In this document: piece after piece, positions 46,832-54,072 of the stretch
How positions within the stretch are numbered: the first letter of the stretch is position 1
Layout: every line of letters begins with the position of its first letter
DNA from: Flavobacterium gelidicaeli
Lineage (GTDB): Bacteria > Bacteroidota > Bacteroidia > Flavobacteriales > Flavobacteriaceae
NCBI RefSeq assembly: GCF_013294005.1
Contig: NZ_JABSNK010000003.1
Span: 248,001-312,000, forward strand
Reading direction: 5' to 3'
DNA length: 64,000 bases
Notes under the pieces: model-generated
The model's database searches: none
The model's input: the letters and a program-made list of their open reading frames with translations, nothing else
Told to the model about the DNA's origin: nothing
Position numbers and translations under genes: made by a program

Positions 46832-47128
46832 ATGAAAAATACCTACCGTTATGCTTCTGTTTCTATAGCACTTGAAGAGTTAGCACAAATGGGATTTGTT
46901 TACGATTACAATCTTCACGAAGATACCATTGTAAATGAACCAACTGATCTAGAAATAATTCACATTTACCGCTATGAAGGAAATTCTAATCCTGCTGATG
47001 AATCAGTAGTATATGGTATCCAATCTAAAGATGGTACTAAAGGCGTCTTTGTAGCTGGTTTTGCAGCAAATTCAATTAGTGCGGCTACAATAGCATTAAT
47101 TGCTATTGAAATAAAAGGCCGTAATTAA
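46832..47128 (+). CDS. Small conserved protein, tandem paralogue 3
   Basis: 98 residues, same family: [57 protein letters not shown]. It is slightly shorter and less charged at the C-terminus. The terminator hairpin of the group begins inside its last codons. Confidence 0.8.
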   Translation: MKNTYRYASVSIALEELAQMGFVYDYNLHEDTIVNEPTDLEIIHIYRYEGNSNPADESVVYGIQSKDGTKGVFVAGFAANSISAATIALIAIEIKGRN

Positions 47129-47155
47129 ATGCCATTAATATAATTACGTCCTTTT
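47113..47155 (+). terminator. Terminator overlapping the end of paralogue 3
   Basis: AAAAGG-x-CGTAATTA pairs with TAATTACG-x-CCTTTT around a 13-base loop; the left arm includes the last codons and stop of the gene. Confidence 0.65.
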
Positions 47156-47321
47156 ATAAAAAGAGGTTCCTTAGTATATTATAGGTTTAAAAAATGCTAT
47201 TATTTTGAATTTCAAAGCTTTGATTAACTTGATTAAAAAACATTTTAGATTTACCTATTTTATTCTATTGTTAATTTTAGAATTAACCAAATTATCATTT
47301 TCATAATATAAAGGCAATGAC

Positions 47322-47329
47322 TATATTTG
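47322..47329 (+). promoter_or_regulatory. -7 box of dnaX
   Basis: TATATTTG fits TAnnTTTG; a TTT sits 21 bases upstream. Leader about 12 bases. Confidence 0.55.
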
Positions 47330-47346
47330 CTTTCGAATAAAAATCT

Positions 47347-48432
47347 ATGGAACAATTTATTGTATCGGCTCGTAAATATCGTCCTCAAACATTTAATGAT
47401 GTTGTAGGACAAAAAGCTATTACCAATACTTTATTGAATGCTATAGAAAGCAATCACTTGGCTTCAGCATTGCTGTTTACTGGACCTCGTGGTGTAGGAA
47501 AGACAACTTGCGCGCGTATTTTAGCACGTAAAATTAACCAACCAGGTTATGATGATCCAACTGAAGATTTTGCTTTTAATGTATTCGAATTAGATGCGGC
47601 TTCAAACAATTCTGTTGATGATATTAGAAGCCTAATTGACCAAGTTCGTATTCCGCCACAAACCGGAAAATACAAAGTGTACATTATAGATGAAGTGCAC
47701 ATGCTCTCTTCTGCGGCATTTAATGCTTTTTTGAAAACGCTAGAAGAACCGCCTAAGCACGCTATTTTTATTTTGGCTACGACCGAAAAACATAAAATTA
47801 TTCCAACGATATTATCCCGTTGTCAAATATTTGATTTTAAAAGAATCACTGTAAAAGACGCCAAAGAACATCTTGCCGAAGTAGCAACTAGTCAAGGAAT
47901 TTCTTTTGAAGACGATGCTTTGCATATTATTGCTCAAAAAGCAGATGGCGCTATGCGTGATGCTTTATCAATTTTTGATAGAGTGGTTTCTTACTGTGGT
48001 ACTAATTTAACGCGTCTTGCCGTAACCGAAAACTTAAATGTGCTGGATTACGAGACTTACATTAATATAACCGACTTATTACTAGAAAATAAGATACCTG
48101 ATTTATTAATGGCCTTCAATGATATTCTTTCTAAAGGATTTGATGCGCATCATTTTGTTTCAGGATTAGCATCTCATTTTAGAGATTTATTAGTGAGTAA
48201 AACGCCTGCTACCTTGACTTTATTAGAAGTTGGTGAACAAGCGCAGAAAATGTACGGCGTTCAAGCACAAAAATGCAGCACCGAATTTTTACTTAAAGGA
48301 ATCGAAATAGCGAATGATTGTGATTTAAAATACAAATTAAGTCAAAACCAGCGATTACTAGTAGAGCTTTGTTTAATGCAACTAGCCTCTATCAACTATG
48401 ATGGAGAAAAAAAAAAGCTGAGTCCTTTATAA
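47347..48432 (+). CDS. dnaX: DNA polymerase III clamp-loader subunit, gamma form
   Basis: 361 residues. AAA+ ATPase with Walker A GPRGVGKT (46-53), DEVH (115-118), sensor 1 ILATTEKHKI and SRC Arg finger, then domain III. The zinc-binding Cys cluster normally between Walker A and B is missing, replaced by an acidic insert (QPGYDDPTEDFAF), as I recall for other flavobacteria. The frame ends at TAA 48430 just after an A10 run, which gives a gamma-like product. The tau-specific C-terminus continues in the -1 frame, see the next entries. ATP-driven loading of the beta clamp is the expected role. Confidence 0.93.
   Translation: MEQFIVSARKYRPQTFNDVVGQKAITNTLLNAIESNHLASALLFTGPRGVGKTTCARILARKINQPGYDDPTEDFAFNVFELDAASNNSVDDIRSLIDQVRIPPQTGKYKVYIIDEVHMLSSAAFNAFLKTLEEPPKHAIFILATTEKHKIIPTILSRCQIFDFKRITVKDAKEHLAEVATSQGISFEDDALHIIAQKADGAMRDALSIFDRVVSYCGTNLTRLAVTENLNVLDYETYINITDLLLENKIPDLLMAFNDILSKGFDAHHFVSGLASHFRDLLVSKTPATLTLLEVGEQAQKMYGVQAQKCSTEFLLKGIEIANDCDLKYKLSQNQRLLVELCLMQLASINYDGEKKKLSPL
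48407..48417 (+). promoter_or_regulatory. dnaX slippery sequence (A10-G)
   Basis: Ten A then G, in frame as A-AAA-AAG, the same heptamer used for -1 frameshifting in E. coli dnaX. A slip back of one base joins the gamma frame to the open tau frame from 48417. RNA polymerase slippage in the A run would have the same effect. Confidence 0.65.
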
Positions 48433-49061
48433 TTCCACCTACTTATTTTAGAAAACAAGATTACTCCATTGCTGAAGTTGCAAAACCAACTGCAGTAGCA
48501 ACTAATGAAACTAAAACTCCTACTCCAACAGTTACGGTTACTCCTGTAAATAATACACCGCCTGCAGTAGTTAAAAAGGAAACTCCGTTACATGATGGCC
48601 CTAAAGTTTCGGCATTTTCATTAGCGAGTATCCGAGCTAAAAAAGCATTAGAAGAAAGCAATAAAAACTTTGTAAAACCTACCGAGAACTTACCTACCGA
48701 GGATTTTACTGAAACAGACATGATGATCCAATGGACGAACTATGCTAAGAAATTAGGTTCGAAAGGGTTTAAAATCATGGAGTCATTATTACTGATTAAC
48801 GATCCTGTATTAAATGGAACCGTAGTAAGTATTGAATTGCCTAATGAAGGTTCTAAGTTGGACTTTGAAAGTCAAAAAAATGGATTAGTTGGCCATTTAC
48901 GCGGCCACTTACACAATCATGATATTACGATTGAAGTTATTGTAAATGAAAGTATTGAGAGTAAACGTAGTTTTAATGATCAAGACAGGTACAATCGTTT
49001 GCACGAAATAAATCCAAACATTGATCTTTTAAGAACAACATTTGGATTAGATATTACCTAG
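48417..49061 (+). CDS. dnaX: dnaX tau-specific C-terminal part, -1 frame
   Basis: About 214 codons open in the -1 frame from the slippery site: after AESFIIPPTYFRKQ comes a Pro/Thr/Val-rich linker (about residues 380-430 of the joint protein), then a folded C-terminal domain (KKLGSKGFKIMESLLL, VVSIELPNEGSKLDFE, NPNIDLLRTTFGLDIT). In full-length tau this region contacts the polymerase and helicase. Joined to the first frame it gives about 571 residues, a normal tau length. It has no start codon of its own before 48720. The break could be programmed or a sequencing error in the homopolymer. Confidence 0.8.
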   Translation, partial: AESFIIPPTYFRKQDYSIAEVAKPTAVATNETKTPTPTVTVTPVNNTPPAVVKKETPLHDGPKVSAFSLASIRAKKALEESNKNFVKPTENLPTEDFTETDMMIQWTNYAKKLGSKGFKIMESLLLINDPVLNGTVVSIELPNEGSKLDFESQKNGLVGHLRGHLHNHDITIEVIVNESIESKRSFNDQDRYNRLHEINPNIDLLRTTFGLDIT

Positions 49062-49094
49062 TAACTACGTAGATTTATAATTGGCAATCCTTTT

Positions 49095-50867
49095 TTAAAT
49101 TACCCCCATTTTTTTCATCAAGAAAGTAGCACTTTTATTTTTACAAATTCCATCGCGAAGTTTGTAATCAAAATGCAATTCATTATCAACGATTTCTACT
49201 TCAAAACATTTGTTTATAAGCGTCTCTGGGTAGTCATTTGTAGTTAAACACACTTCAATATCATGGGTTGCAATTGCTCCAACGGCATTTTTAGCAATTA
49301 CTTTTTTAACGACTTCGATAGTTCCGTTTCGTTTATCGTCAGAATTTGTTCCTCTCAATATTTCATCTAGTAAAACAAAAGCAGGTTGATCTTCTAGAGC
49401 ATCCATGATTTGTTTCAAACGCTTAATTTCAGCAAAGAAATATGATTCACTGTCAGACAAAGAGTCTGATAATCGCATCGAAACTAAAATAGGCAACGGA
49501 TGCACATTCGCCTCATTAGCACAGACCACAGATCCCATTCCAGACAAAACCATATTAACACCAAGGCTTCGTAAAAAAGTACTTTTACCAGACATATTAG
49601 AACCTGTCAAAATCATAAAGCTTTGTGGGTGAAAAGAGACGTCGTTTCCTATTCTCTTTTCTGAATTTAATAACGGATGACTTAAGTTTTTAAAATCAAT
49701 TTTAGCCTCTGAGTTTAATTTTGGATATACAAAATCAGGGTTGTTATAAGCTAAATTAGCCAAACTATTCAGCATTTCGAATTCTCCAATTACTTCCAGC
49801 CAATTTTCTAAAACTGCAGCATGTTCCTCTTTCCAAGCCAATAATTTTTTCAAAACATGAAGATTAAAAAGGAAGGTACCATTAAATAACGATGCCGCCA
49901 CAAGATTTCCAATCGTGTCCATATTGGCAAACAATTCCGATAGTTTCTTGAGGTGCAAACTAGCCGTTGTGGTTTTAAAAATTAGCTTTTGCTGTAAAGC
50001 GATTAATTTAGTCGATTCAAATTTTTCGTCTTCAATCTTTTTTAGCAACAAACTATATTGACTAATGACCTTATCAATATCTTCGGCATTAGCAATTTCT
50101 ATCTGGATGCGTTTAAAAAATTTCCCTAAAATCCCTAAATTGATTAAAAAGATATAGATCAAGTAGTTTAAAAACGTAGCATTATCTGTAACAAAATAGG
50201 TTATCAAAACACCAAAAAACAAAATAGGCATGATGTATGAAACAACATCAGTCCATTTTGGCAAGGACGAACTTGGGAATTTACTCCATGTCAATAAAGC
50301 TTCATAACTCGTTTTATTGTCCTTACTTACTTTGGCGAAAGCCAAAAATTCCTGACGCCAATCTATTTTTTTAGTCAACTCGCTAACTGCCTCTTGGTTT
50401 TGCACAATCGCATCATTTGGCAAAAGCGTTAATAACTGATTGGCAAGTGTTTTTTTACCCACATAAGTTGCCGTTCTATTTAGATTTTGGAATAAAGAAT
50501 GGTCACCAAAAACATCTAAATCATAAGCATAAGGATGCTGAAAATCATTAAAAACCGCACCATTTGCAAATGGCAAACTGTTCTTACTACAATAATCATC
50601 TTCATTTTTATTGATTGCTACAAGCGCTTCGGTAATTTTTCTTTTCAGTAATAATTTTGAATGGTAACGCATTAAAAATATAAAAACTGCGAATGAAACC
50701 ACTGCTAAACCTACATAAAGCAGATCACTTTCTTTAAGGTATAAGTAGGAGAATCCTATGAAAAACAAGATACTTAAAAGCCTTAAAACGCTTATACTTG
50801 TGTATTTTTTATTAATTAACGCTAACTCTTGAGCGTATTTTTCTTGGTTGGTTTGGTATATATTCAT
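49095..50867 (-). CDS. Membrane-anchored MutS-like ATPase
   Basis: About 590 residues. The N-terminal part has two hydrophobic helices (about 25-45, 48-65) and a further pair in the middle (about 205-245). The C-terminal ATPase has Walker A ILTGSNMSGKST, SDSLSDSESYFFAEIKRL and Walker B FVLLDEILRGTNSDDKR, followed by ATHD, as in MutS. The mismatch-recognition domain is absent. The family is common in Bacteroidota and its role is unclear. I start at ATG 50867 because a -7 box covers 50886-50893, over the earlier ATG. Confidence 0.85.
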   Translation of the reverse strand: MNIYQTNQEKYAQELALINKKYTSISVLRLLSILFFIGFSYLYLKESDLLYVGLAVVSFAVFIFLMRYHSKLLLKRKITEALVAINKNEDDYCSKNSLPFANGAVFNDFQHPYAYDLDVFGDHSLFQNLNRTATYVGKKTLANQLLTLLPNDAIVQNQEAVSELTKKIDWRQEFLAFAKVSKDNKTSYEALLTWSKFPSSSLPKWTDVVSYIMPILFFGVLITYFVTDNATFLNYLIYIFLINLGILGKFFKRIQIEIANAEDIDKVISQYSLLLKKIEDEKFESTKLIALQQKLIFKTTTASLHLKKLSELFANMDTIGNLVAASLFNGTFLFNLHVLKKLLAWKEEHAAVLENWLEVIGEFEMLNSLANLAYNNPDFVYPKLNSEAKIDFKNLSHPLLNSEKRIGNDVSFHPQSFMILTGSNMSGKSTFLRSLGVNMVLSGMGSVVCANEANVHPLPILVSMRLSDSLSDSESYFFAEIKRLKQIMDALEDQPAFVLLDEILRGTNSDDKRNGTIEVVKKVIAKNAVGAIATHDIEVCLTTNDYPETLINKCFEVEIVDNELHFDYKLRDGICKNKSATFLMKKMGVI

Positions 50868-50885
50868 TATTTGATTTATGAAAAA

Positions 50886-50893
50886 CAAATATA
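50886..50893 (-). promoter_or_regulatory. -7 box of MutS-like gene
   Basis: Minus-strand TATATTTG fits TAnnTTTG, about 20 bases ahead of ATG 50867. Confidence 0.55.
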
Positions 50894-50950
50894 GGATTCC
50901 ATTGTAAAAAGTTCACTAATAAAATCTTAAATTGTTGCTGGAATTAATAA

Positions 50951-50987
50951 AAAAAGCAGTCAAAACTCAAAAGAGTATCGCTGCTTT
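50951..50987 (-). terminator. Terminator of universal stress protein gene
   Basis: AAAGCAG/CTGCTTT outer stem with an inner ACTC/GAGT stem; on the minus strand a T run follows. Confidence 0.7.
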
Positions 50988-51079
50988 CTTTCACAATAAA
51001 TATTCCTCCTTAATTATAGTAAAATAAGGGACTACAAGAATACTATTAAATTTATTTTTAGAATAAACCGTTAAAAAAA

Positions 51080-51916
51080 TTACGGCTTAATAGTAATCGA
51101 CAAAATAGGAATTTCGAAATTCTTAGTTAATTTTTTAGTCAAACTAGGATTCATAATACCTTCAAAGAAACCTCTTTTATAGGTTAGCATGGTCAAGATA
51201 TCGATCTCTTTATACATAATAAAGTCAACAATAGTTTCCTTAACTTCATCACTGTTTACTATATAAAATTCTACGGGTTCATTTTCAAATTTTGTTTCCC
51301 ATTTTTTTATTGTTTTTTCATCAACGTCAGCATCGCTTGTTTTTACATACAAACATTTCACTCTTGCTCCAGCCAGTTTAGCAATTTTTATTACTTGCTT
51401 CAATGCCTTTTTATCTTTAGATCTAAAACGCGTAGTAAAGCCTATATTATGAATTTTTTGGTATTTTGCTTCAGCGGGAACACTCAATAATGGTACGTCA
51501 ATATCCGTAAGCACATTAGCGGTGTTAGTACCCGTAAAAAATGACGTCCAACTCGTGGCGCCTGCTGTACCCATAACCACGTAATCAATTTTGTCTTCTT
51601 TAATCGATTTTTCAATATTAAAAAGCAAACTACCATCCATTAAACGGTGCGTCATTTTGATTTTATCCAAATGATGTTGCTCAGCAATAGCACGTAATTT
51701 GGGAATTTCATCCTTAAACATATCAAATTGTGATAACTGCATAGAATCGTAAATCACCATATAATTCTCAGGAAAATACTGATTATCAAACACAGGCATT
51801 TCAAAAGTATGTAGTAAAATAAGCTCACCTTGAACTAATTTTGCAAATTCTAGCGCATGAATAAAGGCATTATTTGCCGTTTCAGAAAAATCGGTTGGAA
51901 AAAGGATACGTTTCAT
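51080..51916 (-). CDS. Universal stress protein, tandem UspA domains
   Basis: 278 residues with two UspA-like domains. The first starts MKRILFPTDFSETANNAFIHAL and ends with the VVMGTAGATSW-type ATP-binding loop (G-x2-G-x9-G-S/T pattern, partly kept). The second (about 150-278) is shorter and lacks an obvious ATP loop. Such proteins aid survival in stress; the target is unknown. Divergent from mnmE, with a repeat element between them. Confidence 0.9.
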   Translation of the reverse strand: MKRILFPTDFSETANNAFIHALEFAKLVQGELILLHTFEMPVFDNQYFPENYMVIYDSMQLSQFDMFKDEIPKLRAIAEQHHLDKIKMTHRLMDGSLLFNIEKSIKEDKIDYVVMGTAGATSWTSFFTGTNTANVLTDIDVPLLSVPAEAKYQKIHNIGFTTRFRSKDKKALKQVIKIAKLAGARVKCLYVKTSDADVDEKTIKKWETKFENEPVEFYIVNSDEVKETIVDFIMYKEIDILTMLTYKRGFFEGIMNPSLTKKLTKNFEIPILSITIKP

Positions 51917-51944
51917 TTTCTAATGTTTTAATAGATTGATAAAT

Positions 51945-51952
51945 CAAAATTA
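51945..51952 (-). promoter_or_regulatory. -7 box of universal stress protein gene
   Basis: Minus-strand TAATTTTG fits TAnnTTTG, 28 bases before the start codon. Confidence 0.5.
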
Positions 51953-52017
51953 CGTTTAAAATTACGCTAATAATATGATAAACATCAGTTCTTTATAACT
52001 ATTTTAAGATAAATTAA

Positions 52018-52137
52018 GGCTTGCCACCAGCTAGAAAAAAGGGTAATATAGTTTGCAGCCATACCCCTTTTTGCTAGCTGCTGTCGGGTCATACGCGTTA
52101 CTTCGGTAACTTGCTTCTACCCCTCACGCGATCCCTA
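52018..52137. repeat. Structured palindromic element upstream of mnmE
   Basis: About 120 bases, GC-richer than its surroundings. Hairpin 1: CAGCTAG plus A6GGGTA (52028-52045) pairs with TACCCCTTTTT plus CTAGCTG (52062-52080). Hairpin 2: GTTAC-TTCG-GTAAC (52097-52110), a perfect stem with a UUCG tetraloop. The second hairpin is enclosed by CGCG...CGCG and GGGTC...GATCCC. The compact multi-hairpin design resembles a dispersed REP-like element or structured RNA rather than a simple terminator. Only one copy lies in this window. Confidence 0.65.
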
Positions 52138-52181
52138 TAAACAATCAACTTAAATCCTTTCCATCACTTCTTTTGTTTTAG

Positions 52182-52189
52182 TACCTTTG
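52182..52189 (+). promoter_or_regulatory. -7 box of mnmE
   Basis: TACCTTTG fits TAnnTTTG, 18 bases before the start codon; TTT 21 bases upstream may serve as -33. Confidence 0.55.
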
Positions 52190-52207
52190 CAACCAATACA
52201 ATAAAAA

Positions 52208-53608
52208 ATGCTAAACAACGACGCCATAGTAGCACTAGCAACCCCATCAGGAGCTGGAGCTATCGCCATCATAAGAATCTCAGGACAAGAAGCCATTACC
52301 ATTGGTAATTCGGTTTTTAAATCCATTAAAAATAAAAATTTATTAAATCAAAAAACACATACCCTACACTTAGGGCATATTGTTGATGATGCTAAAACCT
52401 TAGACGAAGTTTTAGTTTCAATCTTCAAAGGACCTAATTCCTATACAGGAGAAAATACAATCGAAATTTCCTGTCACGGCTCTACTTACATTCAGCAACA
52501 AATCATTCAATTGTTACTTCGCAAAGGTTGTCGAATGGCAGATCCTGGTGAATTTACGTTACGTGCCTTCCTGAACGGAAAACTCGATTTATCACAAGCA
52601 GAAGCCGTTGCCGATTTGATTTCGTCAGACAATGAAGCGAGTCACCAAATCGCTATGCAGCAAATGCGTGGTGGATTCTCTAACGAAATTGCCAAACTGC
52701 GTGAAGAATTATTGAATTTTGCTTCCCTAATCGAGTTAGAATTAGACTTTGCCGAAGAGGACGTAGAATTTGCCGATAGAACGCAGTTTCACGAATTATT
52801 AAACCGAATCGAGTTTGTTTTAAAACGTTTGATCGACTCTTTTGCCGTAGGAAACGTAATTAAAAACGGAATCCCAGTTGCTATTGTAGGCGAACCCAAC
52901 GTAGGAAAATCGACTTTATTAAACGCTTTATTAAATGAGGAACGTGCTATAGTTTCAGAGATTGCTGGTACTACCCGTGACACAATTGAAGATGAATTAA
53001 CGATTGGCGGTATCGGTTTTAGATTTATTGACACCGCCGGAATCAGAGAAACCGCAGACGTAGTAGAAAGCATCGGAATCAAGAAAACATTCGAAAAAAT
53101 AGAGCAAGCACAGGTAGTCATCTTTTTGTTTGATGGTTTAAAGTTTCAAGTTTCAAGTTTGGACTATATTGTCGAAATTGAAAAAGTAAAAAACAAATAC
53201 CCTCAAAAACCAATTCTGGTTGTGATCAATAAAATGGATTTGTTAGATGAATCCGAATTGAAACGCATCAGCCAAAAACTTGAAACTTTAAACCTGAAAC
53301 TTTTAAAAATTTCTGCCAAACAAAAGATCGGTATCGACGAACTTAAAAATCAGCTACTCTCTTTTGTAAACACAGGCGCTTTACGAAACAATGAAACAAT
53401 AATCACTAATACAAGACATTACGACTCGTTACTAAAAGCATTAGACGAAGTAACCAAAGTAAAATACGGATTAGAAACCAACCTTTCTAGCGATCTAATG
53501 GCTCTAGATATTCGTGAAGCTTTGTACCATTTTGGGATGATTACCGGTCAAGTTACTAATGATGAGTTGCTAGGGAATATTTTTGCTAACTTTTGTATTG
53601 GGAAATAA
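52208..53608 (+). CDS. mnmE: tRNA uridine-5-carboxymethylaminomethyl synthesis GTPase
   Basis: 466 residues. The N-terminal tetrahydrofolate-binding domain (1-120) and helical domain enclose a GTPase with G1 GEPNVGKST, G2 region GTTRDTIED, G3 DTAG and G4 NKMD; the C-terminus ends in the catalytic FCIGK. With MnmG it modifies U34 of several tRNAs. The GTPase domain contains two segments encoded by an 18-bp inverted repeat (53136-53153, 53276-53293), at variable loops beside G3 and G5. A structured repeat lies upstream. Confidence 0.97.
   Translation: MLNNDAIVALATPSGAGAIAIIRISGQEAITIGNSVFKSIKNKNLLNQKTHTLHLGHIVDDAKTLDEVLVSIFKGPNSYTGENTIEISCHGSTYIQQQIIQLLLRKGCRMADPGEFTLRAFLNGKLDLSQAEAVADLISSDNEASHQIAMQQMRGGFSNEIAKLREELLNFASLIELELDFAEEDVEFADRTQFHELLNRIEFVLKRLIDSFAVGNVIKNGIPVAIVGEPNVGKSTLLNALLNEERAIVSEIAGTTRDTIEDELTIGGIGFRFIDTAGIRETADVVESIGIKKTFEKIEQAQVVIFLFDGLKFQVSSLDYIVEIEKVKNKYPQKPILVVINKMDLLDESELKRISQKLETLNLKLLKISAKQKIGIDELKNQLLSFVNTGALRNNETIITNTRHYDSLLKALDEVTKVKYGLETNLSSDLMALDIREALYHFGMITGQVTNDELLGNIFANFCIGK
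53136..53293. repeat. Intragenic 18-bp inverted repeat in mnmE
   Basis: GTTTAAAGTTTCAAGTTT at 53136-53153 is the exact reverse complement of 53276-53293. Each arm extends into further AGTTTCAAG-like units. They encode FDGLKFQVSSL and SQKLETLNLKLLK in surface loops. Confidence 0.85.
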
Positions 53609-54072
53609 AAGTACTTTCTTTAAAAAAGAATTTTAGTATCACAATTGCGTTTCATATATATGAAATTATCATACTTAAAATCGGTAAAAATTCATGCAAA
53701 ACCTTTTTACTACAATCTAGAACTTCTATTTAAATGCAGCATAATCCCTCTCAAGAAAAGTATTTAAACAAAAAAATAAACGATAAGCAAATAAAAAGGC
53801 AGTTTATAAAATTTTCCGTTAAAATGCAGAATTAAAATATTTGCAACATCTTTCATTTTTAAAATAAAATGTACTGCTCCCTCTATTTAAACCAGGAATG
53901 TAAGTTACTGGTTTATTAGTTTTTAAAACATTACATGATTATACATAATCAAAATCAAACCATCAAAAGAAACTAAAAGAAAGAAAAAACATAGTACTTT
54001 GTGGTTTCCCGTATCCGTAACCTTTATTTTTTCAATATCTTAGCGACATGTATTTTTACATATTCGACAAAC
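53609..54072. other. Intergenic boundary between mnmE and the restriction island
   Basis: 464 very AT-rich bases without a gene. Visible are a 16-base perfect palindrome TTTCATATATATGAAA (53650-53665), a 7-bp hairpin AAACCAG/CTGGTTT (53889-53914) and a weak -7 box TATCTTAG (54036-54043) before hsdR. No tRNA or direct repeat was seen that would mark an integration site. Confidence 0.5.

Noticed and set aside
46084..47128. Phosphoribosylpyrophosphate synthetase name for the tandem genes
   Set aside because: The proteins are about 100 residues and lack the PRPP-binding and ribose-phosphate motifs of that enzyme.
54001..54072. 24-residue N-terminal extension of HsdR
   Set aside because: It starts with GTG, is hydrophobic and unlike HsdR N-termini; a -7-like box lies inside it. 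ATG 54073 fits the family.
53609..54072. Integration site at the left edge of the defence island
   Set aside because: No tRNA gene, integrase or matching direct repeat was found; only short palindromes are present.
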